From Atopsyche davidsoni (lineage: Eukaryota; Arthropoda; Insecta; Trichoptera; Hydrobiosidae), in the NCBI GenBank assembly GCA_022113835.1, contig JAILWY010000001.1, forward strand, positions 10,966,501-11,030,500: a stretch of DNA of 64,000 nt, given 5' to 3'. Position 1 is the first letter of the stretch. The number at the start of each line of letters is the position of its first letter. The translations under genes were made by a program, and so were the position numbers. The notes under the pieces are model-generated. The model worked only from the letters and a program-made list of their open reading frames with translations, did not search any database and was not told where the DNA came from. This document shows positions 23,863 to 36,660 of this stretch, piece after piece.

Positions 23863-26800
23863 CGGAATCAAAACAAAGAGACGTGATATTTCACTTAACA
23901 GTATTATTATATTTAATGTGCTCCTATACTAATGACGTGAGAGATTAGCCTCCCTTCTTAAGTGGCCTTTCTGGTGTTGAGCAAACACTTGAGATGTCAG
24001 TGAGTAAACATTGCTGTTTTGAATATGATTATACCTCGAGTTACAGCTTCACAGACATTTTGAACTTCTGACCTCCCCGAGGTGCTTACTTTGAGTTTTA
24101 CAGAGACATTTGTTAAATAAGATGTACGTCAACCGTGCATAAGCGACGTCAAAGACTTAAACGAAAGGTAATTTTTGGTTTCGTTGATCTATGGTCCAGA
24201 AACTAGGAGTAAAAGTCTGAAGACCTAACTTAGAACCTTGTGGTCGACAGTCGACGGACTGCAAAGCCAAAGATCCGTTTATATGAGGTTTGACATAGAT
24301 ATAAAATAAAATAGACTGTTTCAACTTATGGACTCGAGTTTTTAATGACGTAACTGCGAGGCAGACACCTAATTTATTTCGATAGGTAGTTTGAGGCGAA
24401 TTCATAAATCTCCTCTCAGATTACTCGGCAAGTAGTGGGAACCATCACAACAGTAAATAACTTTTTTCCCAGCGCGGAATTATTTGCTCAGCAGCAAAAT
24501 GGGTCAACAAAGTATCAGGCCCCAATCACGTGCTAAGCTGTTTTTTTATATTCCGGGAACGATAAACATTCAAGGGCAAAGGAGTGCATAATATTTTTCA
24601 CTATATTTCCGGAATTATTTAAACATCAAAATATTAACGATCCTGTAAATTAATACTTCCTGTTATGCATTGTAAATTAATTGTATTAAAACACAGTCAC
24701 CAGTAATTTTGGGTGTTTTTTTAAATGGTTTTGCCTTAATAAACAACTCAATGTAGGACGCTATTGGCTAGCTGCAAGTTATATACAATATATTTACAAA
24801 TAATAATAAATATGAAAAAGACCTTTATTTCCCACACTAAACTTAATCAATGATTAAAAAGAGCTGGGTAAAAATACTTAAATATTATTTTAATTGCTCC
24901 GTTGACCTCTGACCCATATCTCGGATTTATATGAATCACATAATATAAAAGTGAAATAACCAATTCATCGTTTAATTGATTTAAAACAGCATTACAAAAT
25001 ATTGTTTTATTTCGATAGTTTTTTTCTTCCCAATTCGATTGCATCATGATGTAGAATCTGGATAGAAAAAGTCATATTCAAATCAAACATTATATGTATT
25101 ACTGAGTAATAACATACTTTGAACATGTAAGAAGATTAAAATCAAACATCATCCTATTGTAAGTACACTTTTGAAGGTTATCTCTTATTTCAACGCAACG
25201 GCACTGTTCCAGCCGCACTTCCCACATCCTGCGGTGGATTTAAAATATACAACGAAATCATTGAATAGTGTGAAATATTCCTGAAAATATTTTATATTAT
25301 TCGAACGTTATAATATAATAATTCTATGTAGTAGATTACAATTTTATTGCGTTAATAGCAAACAAAATGTATGGCCTCCTAAGTTGTTATGTTCATTTTT
25401 TTACGTCACAAGCCAAGTGTACACCAGATGATGTTATTAAAGTAAATAGGAATATATTTTTTATTTACAATAATAAGTAACCCGTAAATATTCCACATTA
25501 TCTAGTATATTGACGTTGGTACTGTGCGTTTTCTAGAAACCAATATGAAGAACTCCATAAATAACAATATTTCATCGTGTGAATAACATTTTCAATAAAT
25601 ATATCAAATTCTACAACATATAAGATACATTAGATTTATCAGATTGGCGCTGTTTAGTCTGCTACATTCGTCTACATATATCTTCTATCGCTTTTAGTCT
25701 ACTCTACAGCATCACCTTAAATTCTTCATAACAAATTTTATTATCAAATAGAGCTCAATGTTACTTTCTACATAAAAAATTAAAGGATTTTTATAATTTT
25801 TTTACTTTGAAATAAATCATTGTGGCTCAGAAGTGTTATACACCAACCCCATCTCAGGTGATAAGAACGATGGTCACCCTTCCGTTGTATTTATTAATAA
25901 TGTGTTATCAAGTTAGATACCCACACCTTGTCTTGTGACTCGTTATCACCGGCTGTCGATAGAGTGATCGGTAATATCTTACGAGTACAATGAAATGTGT
26001 CAATAGCTGTCATTATTGGGCCAATTACCGAGATACTGGAATGTGGCAGAGACTCCTCCGGTGTTTATTTTACAATACACGACACTCGTACGAAGCGTAA
26101 ATTTTGTTTTCAATAACAACACCATGACTTTTAAGCGTGACAATAATTATTGCTTTGAAGACGACTGTGTAATTGAAGCCTGAGCTTATTTTATATTGCT
26201 TTTTGAAGTATTCTCTTATGTTTAAAACCACAATAAAGATGTCAAAATAAATTGTAACAATCAACATGAAGAACGCCGTGGTTCACACAACCAATACAGC
26301 ATCGGTTGACTTGAATATTTTTTGCCTTATTTAAAAATATACACTTTCCTATCCTAATATTGTTTTACTCAAAAATGACACCAGAAGAAGATATAACGCA
26401 ATCGTGTTGCCATTTTACCTAATTTTTCGTAAAAAAGCAATGTAAATAAACCTGAAACATTAAAAAATAATCAATAAGTAAACTGTTAATTTTATGACAG
26501 GTAGAATTCGCACACATATTTTGTTTATCGCGGCCTGGCATCGTGATCTTTCCGATAACCCTGAGCTTGCAACTATGCAAGAAATTGAAGTGTTATATAC
26601 AAGTATTTCACCGATCTTACTGTGCAGTATGAATATTAACGTTAAAATAAAAACGTATTACGATAATATGTGGATAAAAAGTGCTAATTTATTAAATATG
26701 TAAATTACATTGGCAAACTAAAAAAATAATATAGATATTCAGAAATATACTCGTAAGATTATGAATCGAAAATGATACGGTCTGTGTAGGGATGTGTCCA

Positions 26801-28689
26801 TTTTTCTTCAGTTTTATAGTACATACATGCACGGGCAACAAATTGATGTTAATCAGTGAGATTAGTTTCAAGAATATTTATTATATATTGCGTGAGATGG
26901 CAATGATACAAGTCTACCAACAGCACGAAGATAAAAATAGACTTCTATAAACTAACAGATGTATGATAATACCTTTTAATCGATACATCGCATGTCTTGC
27001 ATAAAATGTCGAGTCATTGGACGACTTTTTATGTTTAATAATAGAAAACAAACTAAGTACACTTTTAGTTTTATATTTAATATGTATTTCGTATTAGTTT
27101 GTGCTATTAGAAAAGTAGTATTAAAGATAATGTTAAAACTTTTCTTTAAATAAACAAAAGGCATTTGAGATATTTTTTAATTTGTCAGTTATCAAAGCAT
27201 ATGTATATATACGAGTATATGATTTACTTTTTTTATTGCTGTATTTTCTAACTAGGATTCTTGATACTATAATAAAAACAAAAAAAAAATGGAATTTTAA
27301 ATAATGGAAATGAATTTTCCTTTTACAAATAATATTTTTTGCATGTAGAAATAATATTACTTTAACTAGTGACTTTTTTTCGATTAGATTGAAATCTAAG
27401 AGTCCAATTAACAAAAATAAGGCTTCAAGTTTATAATATAAGAATAACGATAGGTTCATATAACTTATTTTCTTAAAGAAAATTTTGTTTTTTTTAAGTG
27501 TATTTGTGTATAAACTCATTAAAATAACATATTTTTTTTATAAATTAACCTTTATTTTGACAGGATGCTATTATTTTTGCAGCCTATAATTGGTATATTG
27601 ATTATTATTATTAAACATCTATGAAAAAATATATAACAAACATCCGCTCGAGAAGTTCGAGCTCATAAATAACATAGGAATATGTATTTCTTTTTTTTAC
27701 ATCGATTCTATATATTTTTTTAATTCTGAGCGATTGAAAAGTTGTTTTTAATGAAAAAAAATTGGCATTAAAAATTAAACTCAAATACGTGTCACTAGTC
27801 ACGTTTTTGAAACCGATCGGTAATTAGTGACTTTTATAACTCTTATATTACATTCAAAGTTAATGATTAAACCAATTATATTAGAAACGATATTTTAATT
27901 TCTATAAATTTAGAAAAAAGATAAATTGAAAATCGCCAAGAGGTGCTTACACACATATCTATAGTAAATAGCGCTTCCTGGTCGCTCCAGTACCGAGCAC
28001 AGAAATCAATAGTGTGGCTTTGAAAATGGCACTGGCATTCACTATTTTTGGGAAATACTCGAGGAGCCTGGAGTGACGGGCAAGGAGAGCTGAAGCCCCG
28101 AGGGAAATGTATTCGCTGGCACTCCGTTTAAATTCAATAATAAATTAAATTATTTTACATATTTTTAAAATTTGTATATACTGGAAATAAATAATTTTAA
28201 GGGTGTAGTCTATTGATTCCTTGATTAAGGGATTCGAAACTACGAAATCAGAAGTCTCTGAAAACCATAATATAATAAAATACACAATCACGGTGTGGTT
28301 AAGGTAAGTTAGGTTGTGATATTTTATTGTAAGTTTCGATAACCTAGAAGTAACTAGTTTACTCCGGGCCTGCCTCCAACAGCTTTGGGCAGCAGAAATG
28401 TTTTATCTGATGTCAATGTGATTTTCGGTAGCATTGATGATTAAGTGTTTCGATATATAAAAAAAAAAAAAAACAATAGGTATAACTGATGCGCCGGGCG
28501 ATATCGATCGAGTATTTCAAGTTATATCGGGTAGATTACGGCGGCTGTGAGTCGGGTAACATTATTATTACCATAGAACTGTGTAAACAAGATTGACACT
28601 TAAAATTTTATTAATTATTAAAAACCAACGCCGTATTCACCCGCGCCAGATTATATATATTTTTTATTGTGTATTTATAATAGTACAGA

Positions 28690-28990
28690 GATACTGAGAA
28701 AAGCCAGGCCGCGCGCCTCGTCGCGAATAATGTGAATGAACTGCCGAGGCGGCGGTCGGGCGGCTTCGGGCGGCTTCGGGCCGCTTCGGGCGTCTCCGGC
28801 GGAACAGCTGGGCGAGCACGCGGGCCGCGCGTGCCGCGTGACGTCACGGCCGCGTCACGCCCGGCTGTCCCGACCCGCGCGGTTACGCAAGGCGGCGGCC
28901 GCTGCAGGCGCGGTGCAGCAGACAAGGCGGCAGCTCTTGTTGCCATGGCGACGGGCCCGGCAACTGTTGCTATTTATTCACTGGGCACAC
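28690..28990. promoter_or_regulatory. G+C-rich island with CRE palindrome, candidate promoter or enhancer
   Basis: About 300 bp of very GC-rich, CpG-dense DNA with TGACGTCA at 28839-28846 and a 10-bp minisatellite at 28760-28800. Open frames on both strands are Ala/Arg/Pro-rich products of composition. This could be a promoter of an unannotated noncoding transcript or a distal leader exon, but no splice site decides. Confidence 0.3.
28760..28800. repeat. 10-bp GC-rich tandem repeat (CGGCTTCGGG x about 4)
   Basis: CGGCTTCGGG repeats twice, then CCGCTTCGGG, then CGTCTCCGGC, so the units diverge to the right. It sits in the island at 28,690-28,990 and resembles in period and composition the arrays at 8.36 kb and 19.83 kb. 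Confidence 0.8.
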
Positions 28991-30759
28991 ATGAATAAAG
29001 CGCGCCTAGCCTCGTCAGTGTCACAATAAAGTCAAACGAACATCACGTTGATTAAATCGATTCACGATTTGAATAAAGGAAATATGACCTAACATTCATA
29101 CCGTTCATAGTTTGTTTTAAAAATTGTACATAACAAATAAACATAAATGATTTTCAGTTTTTTTTTTTTACAAAGATGCGAAAATATTTAGTATTTAATA
29201 TATATAGGAAAAGTTAAAATTATATACATTATATATAAAAATAATTGAATTTTTATATATGCATGAAATTTTAACAACGCGATCCATGAAACAAGAATAA
29301 TCTTTAAATTGAATTTTGAACCGATTAACCGATTACTAAGTTGTAAAATGAGATAGAATATTATACCGATTTAGCGTTTCGTAATATTTTAAATAAGGTA
29401 TTTTATTATGCTCGCCTGCGCAAGAATAGTGCGACTGAATAGTTTATTGAACATAAAATAGGTTCCAATAGGAGAATCGCGGCACAATGTCGCCTACGCG
29501 TATTCCAAAAGGTCACAAGGCCTGGAAGCCAAACAAGACTCGCTCGCTCGTTTCCCGACGGAGCGGTGTCTACCGAGCAGCGAAAATCTGACACCGAATA
29601 ACATTAACATTACTAAGTCAGACAAGGAATAACAACTTCACGTTTTATATTATGCACCGTCGTGTATTTAAAAAATAGTATAAATTCAAAAATCTCTTCA
29701 ATAAAAAAATTATACATTACATTTGTAGAGAAAACCTCTTCCTTACAACGAACTCAAAAAAATCGATAAAATGTTAAAGATATATTTTTGTACAGTAAAT
29801 AGTATTTTGGTAAAAAAAAATTACATTAGTTATATTCCTGTGTGTAACGAGGATAAGCGGTGAATAACGATATTTTTTAAACTATATATATTATGGAGTG
29901 ATGAAGCAAACTCCTTGCTACAAGCTTTGAACGCATGTATTCCATGCATGTCACACACGGAAACCAATTCCAAGGTGAAATCGAAGGAGATTGCTATTCG
30001 TGCATAACTTTGATCAGGATTATCAGTCTAAAGCCGGCTACACGCGTAGCGACACAACTTGCAACCGATTTGCAATCAACTAATAGCTGCCTTTATTTTG
30101 TGTGTGTTTTTTATGGTTAAGCCTAAGTAAATAACGCAAAAGTTTATTTCTATTGCATAATTACCATTCGGTCGTCAGTTGTGATTCGGCGTGTGTAGCT
30201 TAACAAAACCCATAATTTCTCAGGAAGACAAAAAGGCTTGACTTACATCCCGAAATAAAAGATTTGTTTAAACTTAAATAAATCTACAAAAGCCTTCAAT
30301 GTGCTTAATTTCTGATAATTTTCATGATGCAAAATAAAGATTCGTGCTAAAATCTATTTGAAATTATTTTACATATATAAGTATGTAAAGTTTAAAAGAA
30401 ACGGCACTAATTATTACACAAACCTATGAATTTTTTTTTAAATTGACTATTTTTCTCATTCATAGTTTATAACTAAAATTTAACTATTTTAAAAAATAAA
30501 ATGAAATGTTACAATAAATTCATAACAATCATACGAATTATATTTAGAGTATACACATTTTAATGACTATTTTCGTTTGAATGGACAAGTCAAATAAAAA
30601 AATACAATAAAACTAAACGCTAAATTATCTTCAATCCAAATGTACAAACGGAAAGTACACAATTTGCTTAAAGCTCCCAAATGACTCGAGACAATGGATG
30701 AAGTAATGTTGACTCAAAATGAAGAAAGCTTACTTTCATGTGTAATTTCATATCTCACA

Positions 30760-31030
30760 GCACGAACAACATGGAAAAGCCGATACCCAACAGCGCAATT
30801 CACACCGAGGGTGCGCCACCCTTGTGGAGCAGCCCCGCCTGGCAATACCACCGAGATTACAGGGCGCCTAACGTGATGAAAAATTAAGTCTCCGAAAGGA
30901 CAATGCTTAATCGGCGGAGGCGACCCCTGCTGTGAGGAGATAAGGGTGATGTATCGCCGAGAGGAATTCGCTCGCTGGAGTGTGCGACTACTATCGGGAA
31001 AATACTCCAACGTCGTGTCAGAGTCCGTGA
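30760..31030. other. Unexplained higher-complexity noncoding block
   Basis: Balanced composition and long non-repetitive words (for example GGTGCGCCACCCTTGTGGAG and TACAGGGCGCCTAACG) contrast with the AT-rich flanks. Overlapping frames on both strands are short and match nothing I know. It resembles a conserved regulatory block; a similar one lies at about 31,560-31,880. Function is inferred only from composition. Confidence 0.25.
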
Positions 31031-31969
31031 CGCAATCTACTCTAGGAAAATATTTTTAAAAAAATAGTCTGCGACTAGACTGCGTGTTTTACATTTCACA
31101 AAGAACTTCTAGACATTTTAGCGGCATGATATTTGCATTGACCTTGAAAATGGAACAGCTGAAATTTCATTCATTGTTTATATGAAATAACGATTTTAAA
31201 TGTGTAATACTTTAATTGTTCTTCGAGATTAGTCGATTAATTTGTATATGTATTAAAAGCTGAAAGTGAAACTATAACGAAGAATGTTATTCTATCATGA
31301 TTTTCTTCAGCTCCTGAAAAATATATAAGCTCTGTAAGAGACGCTGTTTTTTGGTAGTTTGACATTTCTATTGACCTCGTTATAAAATATAATGAAAAAC
31401 CTGATGTCAGCTAATTTTGAATATATTTTTTTGTGTTCAGAGTTTAACAGCTCACTGCACTGTAAACAAATCAAGCTTGGCGTTAATTTTATAGCATACT
31501 TCAGCGGAATAACAAACAAAACGAGTATAATTTACATATTTCTACAATATATGGCATTAAAACAAATTCGCGCTTTGACAATGAGTCGGCACATTCGAAT
31601 GGCCGGCCTTAAAGTGCTGTCGTTTATTGGTACGACTTGCATGCCCATCAGCACCGTGAGCGCTGCATAATGGACGACGCATTAACCCACAAAGCGGAAA
31701 AGTAAATCTCGACACAGTGCCCTGGACGCAAGGGCGAGCTGGAGGCAAACGGGTCAAGGCGAGGCAAGCCCGCCTGGTCTACATCCATTGTGCATGGAAA
31801 CAGGGCACGCCGAGGAGACACGTACCAGGAAACCGTGAAACTGGTTTGCGACCAGTTGTACAAGCTCAGCTCCAAGGAAACGGCATAGTTTCGAATACTA
31901 GAGTAGCGATTTTTCGTAAAAAAAAAAAAAAAAAAACCACTAATTTTTATGGATCGCGTAAAGACATGT

Positions 31970-33323
31970 TAGAGTGAAATCATCTCAGATTCTATTTATC
32001 GCAATAGCAATATTGATGTAAAGAGAAACGATACCGCAAGTTTTAAGGTAGGAAGTAATACACAGTCATGCGTACCTATCAACATACAATAAAACACAAG
32101 TTATAACGTTTATTTTGCGTTTATGTTTCTTTAAACTTTTAATAAAATTGGACAACAGACTCGTACATAAATAAAAGACTAACAATGGAATAAATATGCA
32201 CACGGAGAACAATGTGAATTTTCAGTTAACAAACATATTGGTAATTTTTGTTTATAATGTATACCAGAATTACGAATATTTTTTACTAGATCGTGTAATA
32301 TACAAGTTAACTTTGTTATACTGATCTTTTTATTACATCATTTAAGAAAAAATGTATTACAGATTAAATATCTTTATAACGAATTTATGGAATATACCAT
32401 GAAATGAATTTCAGGGATGACGAATTTAAAAAAAAAATTGTATTACATTTCAATTTTTTTTTTTAGTATTCGTTATAAATTACTGTGTACAATGCTCGTT
32501 TTATCGAAAATAAGGTCTGCTATTTTATTGTCAGTTGTATATCGTTGCTGTAAATCAAATGAGTCAATAACGTTAGCCGCTAACGAGCGACTGAAGAAGT
32601 GTCATTGAAAATTACACGAGATAATAATTAAAGTATTTGTGTAAGGATAAAAGAAAGATTATTCAGTATTTTTCACTTATAAATAAAGATAAGAAATACA
32701 ATAAAAGAAATAAGATAAGATTAGAAAATAGAAAACACCAACAGTAAAATAAAATTAATCGTAATTATATCTAGACCTAATAACTCGGGTTAAGGAAATG
32801 GAGTATTTGACACGTAGAAATCACACATCTCTATTTCCACGCTTATCGCAATATAAACAATGCCTTTAAATCAACCAAATGTGATCTCATGCCACCGAAC
32901 AATGGGTTCATGTGACTAAGCAAGACGATGCATTTTCAGAGCTGATGTCGGGCCACGAGAAACGTAAAATCGGTCAGTCATAGAAAACGATGGAAATTTT
33001 TTTGAATCGTTGTTTATGAAACATAGAAATGTTGAACTAAATAAACGAGAAATAGACTCACCAAATTATTTCGTTGTAAGCCTTTCATTTGTGTACGAGT
33101 CTGTTGTCTAAGTTGTGTATATTTTATTAAAATATTAAAGAAACTTAAACTCAAATTAAACATTATAACTTGTGTTTTATTGTATGTTGATAGGTACAAG
33201 CCTTTATGAAAAAACCATATTAATTGTATGACTATGTATTACTTCCTATCTTCAAAATTGTGGTATCGTTTCTTTTTACATCAATATTGCTATTGCGATA
33301 AATAGATGAGTTGATTTCACTAT
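31970..33323. mobile_element. About 1.35-kb element with long inverted terminal arms
   Basis: The left arm (31970 to about 32190) and right arm (about 33069-33323) are reverse complements with small indels. Shared words include TAGTGAAATCA-like ends, TTTATCGCAATAGCAATATT, TAGGAAGTAATACA, TACCTATCAACATACAATAA and GACAACAGACTCGTACA. The roughly 880-bp middle is AT-rich and encodes nothing recognisable. I find no clear target duplication. A foldback or MITE-like DNA transposon is most likely; an inverted duplication is the alternative. Confidence 0.75.
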
Positions 33324-33527
33324 AATATTATCAAAAAATAATACCTCTTTGATAGATGAAGTAATGTACTGTTTGCGATATAAAAGGCAGTGGCAGAAAA
33401 CAAGATAACAACGGACTTGTTATGTAGCCGAAACATTATTAAAAGCTCTATCAGCACTCGGTGAGTGAATGTTTGCAGATTCTGGTCCTCGTGAGATTAT
33501 GCTGTGATCCTTCCAGTTTTATCAATA

Positions 33528-33535
33528 TGACGTCA
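33528..33535. promoter_or_regulatory. CRE palindrome TGACGTCA
   Basis: A perfect 8-bp CREB/ATF-type palindrome about 200 bp beyond the inverted-repeat element. It is one of six in the window and has no adjacent gene. Confidence 0.3.
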
Positions 33536-33659
33536 ATCCGGCTACACATCTATCATAAAGCGCCGATAACAATATTTAAGTAAGAAATGCTATTTTTTTA
33601 TTCCATGAGACGAAGACATTCAATCCATTTAAATTTAACAGAACTAAACAAAATCACTC

Positions 33660-33712
33660 AGAATTCCTGGTTGGCAAGCAAATTTATTTACCACTACACC
33701 ACGAGGCATTTC
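33660..33712 (-). repeat. tRNA-derived SINE head, copy 2
   Basis: The minus strand reads TGCCTCGTGGTGTAGTGGTA, then AATAAATTTGCTTGCCAACC. It matches copy 1 at 23,820-23,862 over the A-box region. It lies just beyond the right arm of the long inverted-repeat element. Confidence 0.45.
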
Positions 33713-36585
33713 AAAAGGTTCGTAATGCCGCACATACTAAACAGCTAAGCTATTTTTGTCCATATTACAACGATATTTATGGCATTAAAATACAACTGTT
33801 CAAATATAGTGAAATTATTAACACATTACAAAATAAATACAAATGTAATAAACAGCCGTCGAGTAATGCATGATAATCAATAAATAAGTCACATTCACAT
33901 TAATGTTTATTTAAAACAATTGTAAAACAACAAAAAAATAAAAACTTTTATATCAAGAAAACTCGTTGTTTTGTTTTGAATTTACATATAAAAAGAGTGT
34001 TAAATACACTGTACATTTAATAATATATTGAATATATAATATGTATTGAATTAAAAAAATAATATATTTAAAGCACAATAAAAAATTATAAATGTTTATT
34101 TATTATTATCGACTATAATAATATCCATTGTGTGTGTGTATGTTTCATTTTTTGATTCTCTATAGAATATCTTAAAAGATACAACGCTGATTATGCACGT
34201 AAGTTCAGTAAGTTTTTCCGCAGTTATGTGCCAAATATCAAGACGATAGGATAATATTTTCATTCATAAACTAATTAAATAAAACTATCAAATATGATTT
34301 ATGTACGAATTATATGATTCTGTTGTTCACAGCGAGAATTTCAAATTTAGATTTTTTACAAAAAAACAAAATATGATGCTTCTAAGAAATTTTCAGTTTA
34401 TGTCAGCTTGACACAAGTACCAATTTTATTTTTTAGTTGCGTTAGAAATTATTTATCACATCATTTAAAACTTAAAATGCCTCCTAAAAAAATAACACCG
34501 TGTAAGCACAGCAAACGTAATTAAAAAGAATAGCACAATTGAACGTGATAAAGACTGCATCTAATGCAGAACAGTGCAGTGAAAGTGATTCGTTGTTTGT
34601 GACACGAAATGTGATATTCCCTAGAATGGCTTTGCTTTCGAAATTAATATCCAGTTATTCAAAATATTTGTGTACAAAATGAAATCAATTATTCATCTAA
34701 TTGTCAGCCAAACATATGTTCAAACACTATTGCATCGTTCATCGAATACGTCATTTTATGACGGGCTACATCAGCGAAATATAAAACAACAAGCAACGAA
34801 TTTATTCATCAACCCTATTTAAAAATTGTTCATAGTATTCTTGTTAAATATATATTGTTTAGAGCTTTGTTTGAACACTGCATAAACATCGCAAGTCAGG
34901 TGATCTGAAGTCACATCAATCATAACTCCGCCGGCAATAACAAAACGTGAATTCGATATTAAAGATCCGATACTGATGACGCGGCTATTGATTTGCACAA
35001 GTTTAGCATTGAGGTGTTAATAACACCTTATTTCGCTACCGATCCCAGTTCTTGCTGCCGGCACATCAGGGTCTGTTTACCTTTTGATTGACACCTGGTC
35101 AGTGCGCAAAAATATTTTCTTCAGATGTTGCTACACGCTAATCACAATTATAAAGCTATTTTATTTGAAGAGGCATAAATATAATTGAGTTCTGCTGATG
35201 ACTCGTGATTAAGTGTTGTTATGGCAAGTGCACGTGGTTGTTGTGTTTTATTTTTATTATAACGAGGGGTGCTCCAGACAGTACTTTGCTATTTAATGCT
35301 ATTTAAAGCAAACCACTAGCACTCAGTTTAGTGAACTTACAAGTCCGGCGATATTGACATTTAAAAATGTACTACTCTGGTCTTATGTAAAGAACTTTTA
35401 ATGAAATGTAAAAACGTTGTATAAGTCATTATTGTGCAAAGAGAAAGACCTTGCTTGCAAGCTTGTACGAAGTACTTAGAAATAATACTGCTCAAATAAT
35501 TTACTTTAGGATTAACAACAATATTTCAAGTATTTTTTTAGAAATGGTAAGTATTTCCGAGCAAGTTAAGCTTACGATTGATTATATATTTTTAAATAAA
35601 ATTACAACTTTGAAAAGAATTGACCAAACGTATCGAAATGCAGATTAGCCTTTTCGAAACTTTCTATTTTAAAAAATAAATATAATTAAGAGACGTTATA
35701 GCCATTTTCCCTCATCAATTTTGATATGATCATAGATCATCGATATAAAATTAACTTACTTGTGACAAGCTGTAAAAAAATTAACTGAGCTATATTATTG
35801 AATTGAAATGAATTTGAATTTACATATGATCGTTATTTTACTATATATTTAATACATCCGTATGATTAACCCGGACAGGCTTATGACATATTAAATTTTT
35901 TTTAAATTGATATACCCAATAAAATATTTAATATTCATAAACTGTCATCATGTTGCATAGCAACAAAAAAAAAAAAACAACCAAGACAGAGGAAATGCAC
36001 GGTTTTATATATAAACTGATTTCATGTAAAATTTTCCTTTGTTACAAAATAAATTCAGTATGACCAATGCCAGAATATAATTCATCATTTAAAAATATTA
36101 ATGATGTAACTTTTTTTCAGTAAGCGTACGTATTCTCGCCTTGCTAATAATATACAACTAAAACTGGAATAAATTTCCGCTAATGACAAATCATTGTGAT
36201 AAAATTGTTAAGTGATAAGCAATAAATTAGGCCTGTTTGATTTATTGATAAATTGGTAATGTAAGCAATTACAATAAAACCCATTCTGATTCATTGCAGT
36301 TATGTTCAGTGTCAGATTGACGGATAACTGGTAGCGGCTCGCGCAGTCCAGTGAGGACAGTTCGCTGAGCTAATTTTAGAAGAGAAACCACTTGTGCCCA
36401 GGCAGAGACCAAGCCTCGGCCGAGCTGATGAAGCACCGCAACTACTAGCGACCCAGCAGTCGTTATGTACCCACTATGGGTTTAATATTAATTAGATAGT
36501 AATAAAAATGATAGATATGAATTCAGTAAGAATATTTATTTTAGTGTATACACGAAGAAAAAATATTAGTGCATTTGTTCCTATC

Positions 36586-36660
36586 GCTTTGTGGTCTAGT
36601 TAGTGGTTGGCATACTTGCTCACGGAGCATGGCGTCCCGAGATCGAATCCGGATGAAGCA
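36586..36660 (+). repeat. tRNA-derived SINE with A and B boxes
   Basis: The A-box region TGGTCTAGTTAGTGGTTGG (36592-36610) and B-box GATCGAATCC (36641-36650) have the spacing of an RNA polymerase III tRNA promoter. The interval between them (CATACTTGCTCACGGAGCAT, then GGCGTCCC) can form an anticodon-like arm. The extra bases in the D-loop and no closed acceptor stem argue against a functional tRNA. Confidence 0.6.

Noticed and set aside
27133..27519. 128-codon open frame on the minus strand
   Set aside because: Phe/Lys/Ile-rich low-complexity translation of very AT-rich DNA, with no homology I can recognise.
28611..29029. Ala/Arg/Pro-rich frames on both strands
   Set aside because: Mutually overlapping frames in a GC island; composition alone keeps them open.
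30694..31010. Frames of 60 and 98 codons on opposite strands
   Set aside because: They overlap each other, match nothing known and lack splice context; kept only as an unexplained noncoding block.
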